Below, piece after piece: positions 1-9,986 of a DNA stretch of 40,961 nt. The position numbers and the translations under genes are program-made. The DNA comes from Nymphaea colorata (lineage: Eukaryota > Streptophyta > Magnoliopsida > Nymphaeales > Nymphaeaceae). The notes beneath the pieces were generated by a model. That model made no database searches. It saw nothing but the letters and a program-made list of their open reading frames with translations, and was not told the origin of the DNA. The stretch covers positions 1-40,961 of the forward strand of contig NW_022204526.1 in NCBI RefSeq assembly GCF_008831285.2, read 5' to 3'. Position 1 is the first letter of the stretch, and the number at the start of each line of letters is the position of its first letter.

Positions 1-61
1 CCACCCCAACCCCAACCCCAACCCCAACCCCAACCCCAACCCCAACCCCAACCCCAACCCC
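1..61. repeat. Left telomere, CCCCAA repeats
   Basis: About ten tandem CCCCAA units run from the first base to 61, with one shortened unit (CCA then CCCCAA) at the very tip. This is the C-rich strand of an oligohymenophorean-type telomere (TTGGGG on the other strand). Together with the inverted array at the right end it shows that the window is an entire linear macronuclear chromosome. Confidence 0.97.
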
Positions 62-115
62 TTTATTATTGTTTGATATTGTATGTGTAAGTTGTTAGGT
101 AGGATGATAAATAAT

Positions 116-792
116 TCATTGGAAGAAGGGCTGTCCGTAGAAGAGTATATTGTAGGTGAGGGGCATGGTGTCGAAGGTGATATTGTAGTTGGCGGCAGTG
201 GGCGGGGATATCTCGATGGGTTTATGTTCTTGTTCCTCCATCTTGACGGATACTTCTTCAGTGGAGGCCTCACATCTTCGGAATTGCTGCTCCTGCTTTC
301 CTTCTCATTTTGGTCGTGGCGGTTTCGGAATCCTCGAGCTCTATTACTGAATTTTCGACGTTCTTGACCTAAATGAGACAGCGGGCACCTGACAGGCGAT
401 GATCTCCAGTTCATAGTTCCTCCTCGCTACTTTGTCGCACAGGTCCTCGATGACGACGGTCAGCTGGTCCCACCGGCACTTGAGGTGCTCTCTGAAGAGT
501 CTGTATCAATAGGGCAGTTACGCGCGCAGTCGAGTATGGGGACAGCCCTTGGAGAAGGCGATTTAGAATTGCTGCTTTTAGAAGAGGACGCGGATGAGAC
601 GGTGTATGCTGGAGCGGTGTCGGTGGGCGGGTCGTCGCTGTTGGGCATTTCACTGTATTTCTTTTGTTGGAGCATCCTGCGCAGGCGCTGGAGGGAACTC
701 CTGAGCAGCATCCTGGCCTCCTACGAAGGGGAGCAGCAAAAGCTGCAATCGGGGAGCTTGGGTGGCGTAGGGCATTCACTTCCTTTTTACAT
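116..792 (-). CDS. Subtelomeric hypothetical protein
   Basis: The start ATG at 792 opens a frame with TAA/TAG as Glu: an N-terminal region with a Leu/Arg-rich helix, then a Ser/Pro/Asp-rich linker. After a frame change near 490-500 a convincing folded stretch follows (HLKCRWDQLTVVIEDLC, then NYELEIIACQVPA, about 470-390). A last segment in another frame ends NITFDTMPLTYNILFYGQPFF and stops at TGA 116-118. The changes of frame may be a small intron or one-base assembly errors. I do not recognise the family. It is divergently placed from the EB1 gene, with about 226 bp between their start codons that must hold both promoters. The existence of a gene here is likely; exon structure is uncertain. 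Confidence 0.5.
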
Positions 793-1018
793 GATTGTTT
801 TTCTTCGATCAAAGTATATATGTGATTAGTTTTTTTGATTGAGAACTAGTACCTAATAATCGTTTCCAAAGAATATCCACACAAAAAATATTCATGCCCG
901 CTGCAAACTTTCCAAAGGGCCGGCGTGGGCGGGAGGGTATCCTTTTGCCTTTTCCGGAGGATTGGGGTCAGATTGTTTAAAGGTGCGAATTCGGTATTTG
1001 ATTTATATTTGAGTGGTG

Positions 1019-1949
1019 ATGAGTTTTCAAAATGAGAACATCGGTATGATGGACGAGGGGTACTTCGTCTCGCGGGGAGACATCCTCAAGTGGCTCAACG
1101 ATCTCCTGCAAGTAAAGCTTCCCTTTTAGTATAGCTTAACCTCACAAAGATCGAACAGTTGGGCTCAGGCGCCGTCTACTGCCAAGTCATCGATGTCATC
1201 CACTCCGGAGCAGTCAACATGGCCAAGGTCAACTGGAAGGCCAAGAACGACTACGAGTTCATACACAACCTCAGGATACTCCAGGACGCCTTCAAGAAGA
1301 TCGGCATCAAGAGATACGTAGAAGTAAACACAGAAATACTCAGGTCGAAAAATTGGCAAAGGCCAAGTACCAGGATAACCTTGAATTTGCGCAGTGGCTC
1401 AAGAGATACTATGACCTCAATTGCGGAGATAGGGGCAACAACTACCTTGCTGAGGAAAGGAGAGGTGGAAATAACCCAGATTTCGGATTCGCCGAAAAGA
1501 ACGTAGTCCCCAAGACCTACAACGCCACTGGACAAATCATCCCCAAGAAGGAGCCTTCCACCGAAGAAGACCTGGCTGTTGAGCCTGTTCCTAAGAAGCC
1601 AGTCACCACTGCTACCAGCACCATTCCCAAGGCAAGCAGAGACGTCGACCGCCCCAAGAAGGTAGTCCAGGAAAAGCCCAAAGAGGAAAAAATATCCCCT
1701 GACAAAAAGACCCCCGGAGAGAAGGCGCTCCAGCAGCGGGTGAAGGACATGGAGGAGAAGATGCTCATGATCACCGAAATCATCAAATCCCCTGAAAACT
1801 CCCAGCTGAAGGTGCAGCTGATCGCTGACCTACTGAGCGTTTCCGTGGGTGACAGCCACCACGAGGAATCGCCGCAAGCTGAGGAGCGGTAGAAGGAGGA
1901 GTACGTGGAGTAGACCCACGAGGCGCACCAAGAAGAGGAGATGTTGTGA
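1019..1949 (+). CDS. EB1: EB1/MAPRE microtubule plus-end tracking protein
   Basis: Encodes an EB1-family protein that binds growing microtubule plus ends. The N-terminal calponin-homology domain is clear (VSRGDILKWLNDLLQ, LNLTKIEQLGSGAVYCQ, YQDNLEFAQWLKRYYD). A basic Pro/Lys-rich linker and a C-terminal coiled coil (about residues 220-270) follow; the tail is acidic. Two introns restore the family alignment exactly: 1112-1134 (23 nt) and 1324-1343 (20 nt). Removing them leaves 295 codons plus TGA with no frame break. The classical stop TAG near 1891 is sense; reading goes on to TGA 1947-1949. The start is the first ATG before the CH domain. The acidic end lacks the usual terminal EEY/F of animal EB1. 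Confidence 0.93.
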
Positions 1950-2007
1950 GCCTGATGCCTGCAAACCCAAATATCACTTATCATTGAGGCGATCATCATT
2001 AAAATTG

Positions 2008-2482
2008 TCACTTTTATTTGTGCTGCTGGTCGCCCTTGGCCTTCACGTCCTCGATCGCCTTCTTTATGGCCTCCTCAGCGAGCATCGAGCAGTGCATCTT
2101 GACGGGAGGCAGCTTGAGGTAGTTGGCAATATCGCTGTTCTTGATCTGCAGGGCCTCCTCGACCTTCATTCCCTTGATCAACTCCGTCGCGTAGGACTGG
2201 AGGCGATCGCAGAACCGCATCCGAATGTCTATCTAGAGGAAGCAATACCTTGAAGACTGCCCTCTCGATGGTGGTGCCGTCTTCGTTGAGCTAGATTTGC
2301 AGTTTCATCACATCTCCGCAGGCGGGAGCGCCCACCAATCCAGTCCCCACATTCTTTTTATTCTTATCAAGACTGCCAACATTGCGTGGATTTTCGTAGT
2401 GATCGATGACTTTCTCATGGTAGTTGGCCGAGATCGACTTGGTGAGGTTGAGCGGCAGGGTTTTCAGCATTTTTTGGATCAT
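2008..2482 (-). CDS. ISCU: Iron-sulfur cluster scaffold IscU/ISCU, mitochondrial
   Basis: Scaffold on which the mitochondrial ISC machinery assembles Fe-S clusters. It matches ISCU along its length: YHEKVIDHYENPRNVGSLD, GAPACGDVMKLQI, TFGCGSAIAS, LPPVKMHCSMLAEEAI. All three cluster-ligand cysteines (GAPACGD, FGCGSA, HCSML) are present. The start chosen at 2482 gives a Lys/Ser-rich presequence without acidic residues, fitting a mitochondrial signal; in-frame ATGs at 2542 and 2470 are alternatives. A 20-nt intron lies at 2229-2248. One base is missing near 2194-2195, between the IAS and YATE segments; restoring the frame gives 151 aa. The final TAA is read as Glu, ending at TGA 2008-2010. Confidence 0.92.
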
Positions 2483-2628
2483 TTTTTTATCAGAAAATAT
2501 ATTTATAACCGGTGCACCTCCAACAACAATCCTAAAATTCATTTCCCTCCTAAAAATATTCAATCATATCACTATCTATCTGCATTTCTAAATTAATCCC
2601 CTTGTAGATATAATTCACAATTATAATC

Positions 2629-3071
2629 ATGAATATTGAGAGCCAAAAACGAGTCATCGAGATCAATCACGCCCTTTCAGGAGTCCACGGCGAAGACATG
2701 AAGACTTCAGCCATCAAGATCAACGAAGCCAGGTAAAACGAGTATGATGCAGAAAGGAGATCCTGAAGAGGTGGAGAGAAAGAAAAAATTGTCATCTATC
2801 ATCCACGATGAACTCTACGCTTACCTTTAAAAATTCCCCTAAGAAGTAGCTCATCCATAACGTAGAAAATGGGCCTTGGACAGTAGTTCGTAAAAAGAAG
2901 AAAGCCAAAATGTTCGAGTATGAATAACGATGCCTTTACAAGACGCCAAGCATCGGTCAAGATGCCAAGCGTTATCTGACCCAAGGAGCGCGTAAATAGC
3001 TCGAGGCTACTTCTGAGTTCTTTAGGTATCGTTTGGAGAGTATGGATTCCGAGAGTTCCAAGGATGATTGA
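2629..3071 (+). CDS. Hypothetical charged protein, 140 aa
   Basis: ATG at 2629 follows an AT-rich leader. A 20-nt intron at 2733-2752 (GTAAAA...GCAG) joins the first helix-rich exon to the remainder, giving an uninterrupted 140-residue protein ending at TGA 3069-3071. Visible features are a Lys/Arg-rich helix (KEILKRWRERK), a basic patch (VVRKKKKAKMFEYE) and an acidic Ser-rich C-terminus. No known domain is recognised. It lies between IscU (divergent, 146 bp between start codons) and a coiled-coil gene on the same strand. Confidence 0.7.
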
Positions 3072-3151
3072 TCAGTGTAAGCTTGATAAAACCTCCATTT
3101 GTGCTTTATTTGATTGGTGGGGGATTGTATCAGTTAAATTTTGTAAAAATT

Positions 3152-4247
3152 ATGAAAAAGTCAACGAATAAGTATAGAAAATGCGCCAATTGCCCACACT
3201 CAGCAGCCATCGAACGCAAATGCTGCTGCCAGGCCTCCTCTGCATCCACCATGAGAAATAGAGCCATTACTTCACGACCGAAGAAAGAGCCATCCACCAT
3301 AGATAACTCATCAATTGTCAACACAACAATACCCACCATAATTGCCTAATTTTCAGCATTGAGGACAGAGAATAATCAACTCAAGCGGTAGCTCTTGAAC
3401 GTATCAACTTTCCTCAAAGATGACGTCCACAATCAATCAGCATCCATCATAATGAACCAACGCTTAGCGAAAAACTGTTCATCGCTAATAAAAACTTAAA
3501 GGAATCGCTTATAAAGTCGATAATTTGTCTAAAATGAACAAGGAACTCTTTGATCGCAACACACAACTTACATAACTATCGGAAGGCCTCAAGATCCAGC
3601 TCAAGGAAATGGAAAATTATCTGGATAAATACAAAAGGAAATGCAAAAAGTATAGCAAAACTATAGACGAAATCCAAATAGAGAAGAAATCGACGTAATC
3701 ATTAAGAAAAATGTGGATTTATAACAAGAAAATTTACGCTTAAAGGAAGAGATTCGATGCTAAAATTCGAAAACAAGAACTTCAGTATGATGGCAACCTC
3801 TCTCCATAGTGGATTGCTCATACCAATAACAAAATGCCTCGTCATGACCATGTAGCCAGAGGTGAATAGTAGTATAAGGAAATCGATATGTAAGCATTCA
3901 AAAAGAGCTATCATAGACCATCAATTTGCTGAAGAACGAAAACAGCCATTTTACAAGTACATCATACGACAATATCGGCCAGGTGGAAATGATAGGCATC
4001 GAAGATTTGATCAAAAATCTCATGTCCACCTATTCATAGTCAATTTTCGGCCATTTTGCCCTTCTAGTCAAGGAGATGAACCGAAAGCTGAACACTTACG
4101 AGAAGAAATTAGGGAATTTGACATCAAACTGTAGAACTTTCTCATAATTATCCGAAACAAGCGGTTGAAGAGGAAATACCATCCGAATCCTTCTTCATCA
4201 AAACAGAAAGGCATCCGATGTCAGATTTGACCAATCGAATGTTATGA
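3152..4247 (+). CDS. Coiled-coil protein
   Basis: A short Cys-containing N-terminus (YRKCANCPHSAAIERKCCC) leads into a long heptad-rich region (ALRTENNQLKRELLNVS; VDNLSKMNKELFDRNTQL; EEIDVIIKKNVDLEQEN). The C-terminal part reads IGQVEMIGIEDLIKNLM, then EMNRKLNTYEKKLGNL, ending DLTNRML before TGA 4245-4247. Reading frame changes occur near 3505, 3688, 3890 (possibly a GTAAGC...ATAG intron of about 27 nt) and 4135. The first looks like loss of one A from an A-run. Coding nature is well supported by coiled-coil continuity across TAA/TAG as Glu; the family is unknown and could be cytoskeletal or centrosomal. Confidence 0.6.
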
Positions 4248-4327
4248 GTTGATAATTCGTTCATTTTTGGATACGGTTGGTCCTAAACTATTAATTATAC
4301 TTTTACTATCTTTTATAAAATTATACA

Positions 4328-6181
4328 ATGGAGCATAAATTTTACGAAGGAAAAAGATGCATACGTCGAAAGGAGGCCTGTAGAGATTCAAGGAGAAGGT
4401 GTGCGGATTATTCTAAAAATAATATCTGGGATTGCTGTTAAAGGACGTGATCGAGTATGGCCTGTAGCCATTCGATGGCTACCTGAGTTTCTTACTAGAG
4501 TATCACTGTGGCTAAGGTAGGTAGGCAAGGAGCAGATATTAATTTCACCTAACCCAAAAGTATCGAACATAATAACCAAGAAAATGCCACACTGCTGATG
4601 TTTGCCTGCAGGATGAGTCATATCAAGATTGTTGAAATAATGCTCAACCATCCCTCCACTCGCATTTTCGAAAAAGATAAAACCAATAAGAATGCACTCC
4701 ACTATGCCATTTAAAATCAATCGTAAGAGGAAAGCCGAAGATTTTGCAATTACTCCTTGAAAGGTATCCCCAGTTCGTAACTTTTTTACAATTTTAGAAA
4801 GAACTCAGCAACTGCCAAAATGGAAATTATATCAGTATGGCAATTGATGCACTCCGGCCAAATCTTCTTAAAATAATTATCCATTAATAGACCGAAGGAG
4901 ATACTGTAAAAAATGAAGGTAAGGAGTGTGTAAATTAAGGATTAATATTCCATCGAGTGATGCAGTTGCACAGCCGACATAAGAAATATGAAATCACTTT
5001 GAATTTTCTGAAGGTATTAATGGCAGCGGGGTGCAGAGAGGATCTCTTAAATTAAAGATAGTAAAGTTACATCCACTATGCCATCGTGGAGGGGATAATG
5101 AGCGAGGATTAAATCAACTAAATGATGAAGTAGCTAAAACCAGAATCATTCAAGAAACAATTAACATTATAGACTTCTCCATAGTAAAATTTGCATGATT
5201 CCTCACCCGAGGAAGAGGAATTTTGGTAGAATTCACCTCTTAGCCAAGATGATACGGAAGATTATTCACATGTCTCAAAGGCATACGAGCCAAAACACCC
5301 GTAAATTCAGAATAGATGTACAAGATGGCGTTATAAGTGCAATAAAGTCATCAAAAAACATGGGAAACTCTATATCCCTTCTATTTAAAACTCCATCACA
5401 TCATTGCATAACTATACGGACAGTCTAAGTGATAGGGTCTTTTGCAAGTAAACTATGGATTCCTAATTGCGATATCGATTTTCTTCTAATCATCCCATAG
5501 CAAAACTAAGATCTTTTCGACTAAATCGTCGAGAACGTCTACTATAAGGTCAAGAAACTAGGCTGCCATTACCATATCAAATTCTCATTAGCTTATAAGC
5601 TTCCCATGATCAAGCTAATCCTCTCGAAATAATTTGGAAACCTCGAAGTGGAGCTTTTCCTTTCAAGCAAAAAGAACATAGCCACCCAATACGTAGCCTT
5701 CATACACGACGTGATGGCCTACTACCCAGAAGTACAGATCATATACTGGGTGATTCGCAAATTGCTTGAAGCCAAATTATTGCACGATCATAAGAATGGA
5801 GGCTTGAAGGCTTATGGATTATTTTTGTTGATTTACTCGATGAGATCACAGTACCAGTATCAATATGTTTCCCAGTTTTTATAGCACTTTGCCTACTATT
5901 ATGGCATGGCGTATGAGTACGTAGGTGAGCTTGTGGATGGATAGGTCTCCTACAAGATTAATATAATCGACCCATTGAATAGCTAAAACAACATGGGAGG
6001 CAAAAAGACAGACATTTAAAGCTTGCAGGAACTATTCAAGAAGGTCTACTACGGAATAAACATAGAGAAGAAGGTGGAAAGATAGCTTACCTCTTAGATC
6101 TCATCAAGGAAATTTGATTTTTAATACTTACTTAAATTCTATTCACCCCACAAGCCCATAAGCCATTCATCCAAAAACTGA
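4328..6181 (+). CDS. Ankyrin repeat - TRF4/PAPD5-type nucleotidyltransferase fusion
   Basis: The N-terminal half carries ankyrin-like repeats (GADINFTE, TLLMFACRMSHIKIVEIML, KNALHYAIENQ, SYIHYAIVEGIM). The C-terminal half is a non-canonical poly(A)/poly(U) polymerase of the TRF4/PAPD5 kind. Its catalytic segment is KVIGSFASKLWIPNCDIDFL (GS plus DxD motif), followed by LPMIKLILSK, a central domain (YYPEVQIIYWVIRKLLEAKL, GGLKAYGLFLLI) and INIIDPLNSENNMGG. The usual third catalytic Asp appears as Glu (LEVELFL). No TGA separates the two halves between 4940 and about 5290, so I read one gene. Likely introns are 4777-4797 and 4919-4939 (21 nt each). One base is missing near 5292 and near 5412, and also near 4514 and 4743. 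The frame before 4515 is uncertain. It ends at TGA 6179-6181. Confidence 0.75.
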
Positions 6182-6291
6182 TCTAAATTTTGACATCATA
6201 AAATTTAACGATTTCAACAAATTGATAAGCTATCCTTACATGCGTTACTGTTCACTACGTGAATATATATATTAACCGATCAGAAGATACG

Positions 6292-7070
6292 ATGAGCATT
6301 ACTGAAGCCCAACTCCAACAGTTCATAGAAACTGTCTTCAACCGATATGACGCGAACAGATAAGGCACTCTTGATGCTTTAGAACTCGCGAACTTCTTCA
6401 ATGACGTCTACGCCCAGATGGGAAACCCCATCAGAGTTAACCAGGCTCAGGCTTTTGAGGCTCTGAGGGCCATTGACCAAAACAGTGATGGAAAAGCCAG
6501 CAAGATCGAATTGTTCACAGCATTCAAGAGACTTTTGACTCAAAGTGGACAGTTGGCTCCAGGACCATCAGTGCAACAAGGTGGATGGGGACAACAGCCT
6601 CCCCAGCAAGGCGGATGGGGACAACAGGGACAGCAACAAGGTGGCTGGGGACAGCAAGGTCAACAGGGACAAGGAGGATGGGGACAACAAGGCCAACAAG
6701 GTCAACAAGGTGGCTGGGGACAGCAAGGTCAACAGGGACAACAAGGTCAGCAAGGTTGGGGTCAACAGGGACAACAGGGACAACAAGGCTGGGGACAGCA
6801 AGGACAAAAAGGACAAGGTGGATGGGGACAGCAGCCAGGCCAGCAAGGACAGCAAGGATGGGGCCAACAGGGACAGCAAGGACAACAGGGCCAACAAGGA
6901 TGGGGACAGCAGCCAGGTCAGCAACAGCAAGGTGGTTGGGGACAACAACCAGGACAGCAACAGCAAGGCGGTTGGGGACAACAACCAGGACAGCAACAGC
7001 AAGGTGGTTGGGGCAGCAGCCAGGACAGCAACAACAGGGCGGTTGGGGAGGCAACTCCGGCTGGAAATGA
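6292..7070 (+). CDS. EF-hand protein with GWGQQ low-complexity repeats
   Basis: The first 75 residues contain two EF-hand loops (YDANREGTLDALE, where the E is a TAA codon at 6361-6363, and DQNSDGKASKIE), so calcium binding is likely. From about 6575 to 7030 the protein is a tandem Gly/Trp/Gln repeat of the type GGWGQQGQQGQ or GGWGQQPGQQQ. It ends GGWGGNSGWK at TGA 7068-7070, provided one base missing near 7006 is allowed for; without it the protein ends at 7077. About 259 aa. Gly/Trp/Gln repeats suggest an extracellular, stalk or condensate-forming protein, but no signal peptide is seen. A decayed copy lies at 8222-8620. Confidence 0.85.
6575..7030 (+). repeat. Coding tandem repeat (GGWGQQ units)
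   Basis: Roughly 450 bp of imperfect direct repeats of 12-36 bp built from GGA-CAA-CAG-GG type words, encoding GWGQQ(GQQ)n. The last three units near 6905-7010 are almost identical 42-bp copies, which suggests recent expansion by unequal exchange or slippage. The reverse strand and other frames are also open but are shadows of this repeat. Confidence 0.9.
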
Positions 7071-7278
7071 TGTCTGACATCTATCATTGAATTTAGATTG
7101 TAAAAATAGTAAAAACGAGTTTATCATTTTAATTAGTTGGGCATCTCTCGATTTGTTTCTTTCAATACTTTTAGCCATTTTCATTCACTCACCTACATGC
7201 ATCACATTTCTCGCGACGGCCTCGAAACCTTATTGGGAGCCTTCTCATGATGGGATATTATTAATAATGGGATGCAGA

Positions 7279-8019
7279 TCACGAGGTTCTGGTACGAATG
7301 TTACAAATCTGTAAATATCCCATATTGGAGCCAAAAGTTACCCTTGATCCAACGTAGGATTCTTTTCCTCCGCTTGAACAAAAGCGACCCTCTAGAGGAG
7401 TGGGATTGGCCAATCTGTTAGCAGGAGATTGTACACCAACGAGAGTATAGGCTATTTTAGGATCGAGTTTGTCCAATTAGGCATGCAGCAGGTGTAAATG
7501 AAGCCAGGGATCCGTGAAATCCTTGGGACGGCTTGAAATACTAGACATTTTGGTGGCGGCGGCCTTTTGAGCATTCCAGACGTCAGCATTGGGATCTGAG
7601 GCTGTCTTCGCGACCAAGAAATCGGACATACTGAAGGTGTTCCAGCCTTGCAGTTGTAGTCTTTCCAGATGATGAAGGAGTAGGAGCCTCCATTGGAATA
7701 GTAACCGTTGTACCACATCCACTGGTTACGGAAGGCATACCAACAAAGACTGCATCATAAGTGGGGTCCATCAATTTTACCGTGAATACGTTCCAGGCGG
7801 GGTCCCACTTGTTGTTGAGCGCCTCAGATAGGAGAGTGCAGTAGGGGATCAGCGTGGACGTTCCTGTATAGGATGGGAAGTTGATGCGGATGTGGTCCCA
7901 GATAAAGTCCAAAACTGTTGAATTCGTGTCACCACTTGCTTGCCAGAACTCACCTTCGTGAGACTGATGAGGCAGAGCACGCAAAGGACTGTTAAAGCTG
8001 TGATTTTGAAGGAATACAT
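7279..8019 (-). CDS. Secreted protein of unknown family
   Basis: ATG at 8019 starts a strong signal peptide (MYSFKITALTVLCVLCLISL, about residues 1-20). The mature part is rich in Trp and Tyr (DTNSTVLDFIWDHIRINFPS, NKWDPAWNVFTVKLMDP, NQWMWYNGYYSNGGSYSFII, GWNTFSMSDFLVAKT) and ends with GRFCSSGGKESYVGS and RTRTS before TGA 7279-7281. One base appears to be missing at three sites (near 7945, 7742 and 7648), after which the protein is 247 aa with good continuity. Few cysteines are present, so it is not an obvious disulfide-rich toxin or lectin. It sits between the intact and decayed copies of the GWGQQ gene and is convergent with the intact one. Function unknown. Confidence 0.7.
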
Positions 8020-8221
8020 AAAATATTATATTGGATGAGAATATGGTTTTGATAAGTATTGCTGTTTCTTTAATCAGAGAAGAAAACTGAGCAGAGACCA
8101 TTCAGGATTCGATAAGCCTGACCGTTTTCAAGTTCTTAATCAAAATTTAAGATGCTGCTGTCTTAGTCGCTTTTTAATGTTGTTGGTATTTTGATTTCAA
8201 ATTTGCAACTTATCAAATAAA
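8020..8221. other. Spacer upstream of secreted-protein gene
   Basis: AT-rich sequence between the start of the secreted-protein gene and the decayed repeat copy. It must contain the minus-strand promoter; I see no RNA gene or conserved coding frame. Confidence 0.5.
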
Positions 8222-8620
8222 GATAGACTGAGTAAGGCCAACAAGGTCCAGCAGGTGGAGGCTGGAGGGTTGGACACAGCAGGAACACCAGGAACAGCAG
8301 CATAGGCAACGCTGGGCGCATCAAAAACAAAAGTCCGGCCAGCAGAGCAGGGATGGGGTCGGCAGCCATGCCAACAGCATCAAACAGATTAAGGACAAAA
8401 GTAGGACAACACCAGTAAGGCAGCTGGCGGCAGCACTTGAGCTAAAAGCAGCAGGGTGGATGTGAGACGGCTCTGGCTGGAATGATGTCTGAAGCCTATC
8501 AATCAAACAAATAAAGATAAAATTCCTCTTCATCATTTTCTTTAAATTTAAAGCGTAATTGGTTCGGCATTTCTCGGCTTACCTTCTCAATATTTTTTCC
8601 ATCTCCATTTCGTCATCCTC
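8222..8620 (+). pseudogene. Decayed copy of the GWGQQ-repeat gene 3' end
   Basis: The sequence GGCCAACAAGGTCCAGCAGG and several CAGCAAGG/CAGCAGG words match the repeat gene. The segment around 8468-8515 (GGCTCTGGCTGGAATGATGT, then CTATCAATCAAACAAATAAA) parallels 7050-7100 of the intact gene (CTCCGGCTGGAAATGATGTC, then CTATCATTGAATTTAGATTG). Similarity continues into the 3' flank, GGTTCGGCATTTCTCGGCTT against AGTTGGGCATCTCTCGATTT. No EF-hand region and no long open GWGQQ frame remain. I infer a local duplication of the repeat and 3' end followed by decay. Confidence 0.7.
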
Positions 8621-8744
8621 ACATATCTCCATCATATCTTCAATCTAATCCTCTTCGGAAGAATCCTTTGGCTTCGTGCACTCGGTCAAGTGCCTACTTC
8701 CGTTATCCTTAACCAACAAGAAGCCATAGGGCTCGGAGACTACC

Positions 8745-9653
8745 TCAGGAGTAAGGCTCTGGCGAGTATGTCTTCCAGTAAAAAAAGTTGATGTCATCGC
8801 TGCAGTTCAGATTGATGACGTAGTTGTAGAAGTCGATGAATACCCTAGGAAGACCGGCAGCGAACTCCTCGACGTTGAGGCTGAGCTTCTCTTCCTGGTA
8901 TTCATACGGCAATTTGTCTCCAAAAAGTGGCCACCCGTAAATAGATCAATCAGTATATAGCAAGCAGACTCCAGATCGTCCTTGACTCCAATATCTACAT
9001 AAGCATAGCCGTTACTTCTGCCTAAATGGGCGCCCCTGGAGCAATATTTTGTGAAGATTGGCTTGGCGGGACTATTTTTCTTCTTAATCGTAAAACAGTT
9101 AAGAAGATAAAGATCGTTTTTCTTAGGATTAGGATCAAAGACGATGGAATGGGGGTCTAATTCTCCGCTGACCAGTCTGAGACTGTACATCTTTTATATC
9201 AATTTGATCTGTGTCAATCTTTTAATTACCATTTCAAGGAGAAGATGAAGTAATTCTCGTTAATTGGGAAGGGTGTTAATTCTATCGAAGACGTTCTGAA
9301 GAGAGGGTCCGAATTTTTCATGTACTTCGATGAAATAGTTGCATTTTTGTATTACTGTATCTCCCGACCATACAACCTTAGGAGAGATCTGGTTCCGAAT
9401 ATGCTATTTGGTGGTCTTGGAGAGGGGAAAGCAGTTTTAGCTCTTGCTCTTTATCATATTCAGTTACCTGTTTGACGTAGATATGGACCCACTTGGACCG
9501 ACAGAGGTCCACTCCCTTATAAAAATTGTAACTGGCGTGCTTTCCTTTCAGGGATTTGAGGCAAAATTTGCCATCGATGATGATGTGGGAAGGAGCTTGG
9601 GTCTTAGATTTAGAAAACTCGGATAAATTTCCATCGCAAGGGGTCGATCTCAT
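8745..9653 (-). CDS. Casein kinase 1-like pseudokinase
   Basis: The CK1 fold is recognisable. The N-lobe contains HIYVKQV (the Lys of VAIK), followed by KVVWSGDTVIQKCNYFIEV and the CK1 hallmark FGPSLQNVFD. Then come YAYVDIGVKDDLESACYILI (CK1: RRDDLESLGY) and a C-lobe with GWPLFGDKLPYEYQEEKLSL. The catalytic loop HRDIKPxN is replaced by VSGELDPHSI and the DFG by LNCF, so the protein should not transfer phosphate. Frame breaks at about 9375 (one extra base) and 8928 (one missing base) leave 302 aa. It ends at TGA 8745-8747. It may act as a scaffold or regulator. Family assignment is firm; loss of activity is inferred from missing residues. Confidence 0.8.
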
Positions 9654-9986
9654 TGGCCTGAGCAAACTATAATTTTAATAGAAGAATTTCAAAAATTAAC
9701 AAAAAACACAAAAGTGATAGGAAGGCTGCGTGTAAATCCAATGGATACACTTCCATAGTCTCTCTAGACGATCAAAATAGATGAGAATTTAGATTTTTCT
9801 TTAGAAAATAAAGTTTTTATTTTTACGATGGCATAATTTATTTTAGAAAAGTATTTTAGGATTAAATTCTCAGACACGCCTAACAGACTTGGGTTTAGAC
9901 GTTTTCTCTACAGATCAACAAAATAAAAAACCCGATATAAAATTTTTTGATTCTAAAAATAGAAAATAATAATACTAATAAAGGCC
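9654..9986. other. AT-rich spacer
   Basis: Strongly AT-rich, with T and A runs. It lies upstream of the pseudokinase gene (minus strand), so it should hold that promoter and the 3' end of the uncertain gene next to it. No convincing gene or structured RNA is visible. Confidence 0.5.

Noticed and set aside
6524-7090. Long open frames on both strands through the repeat region
   Set aside because: They are shadows of the GWGQQ tandem repeat in other frames; only the plus frame joined to the EF-hands makes sense.
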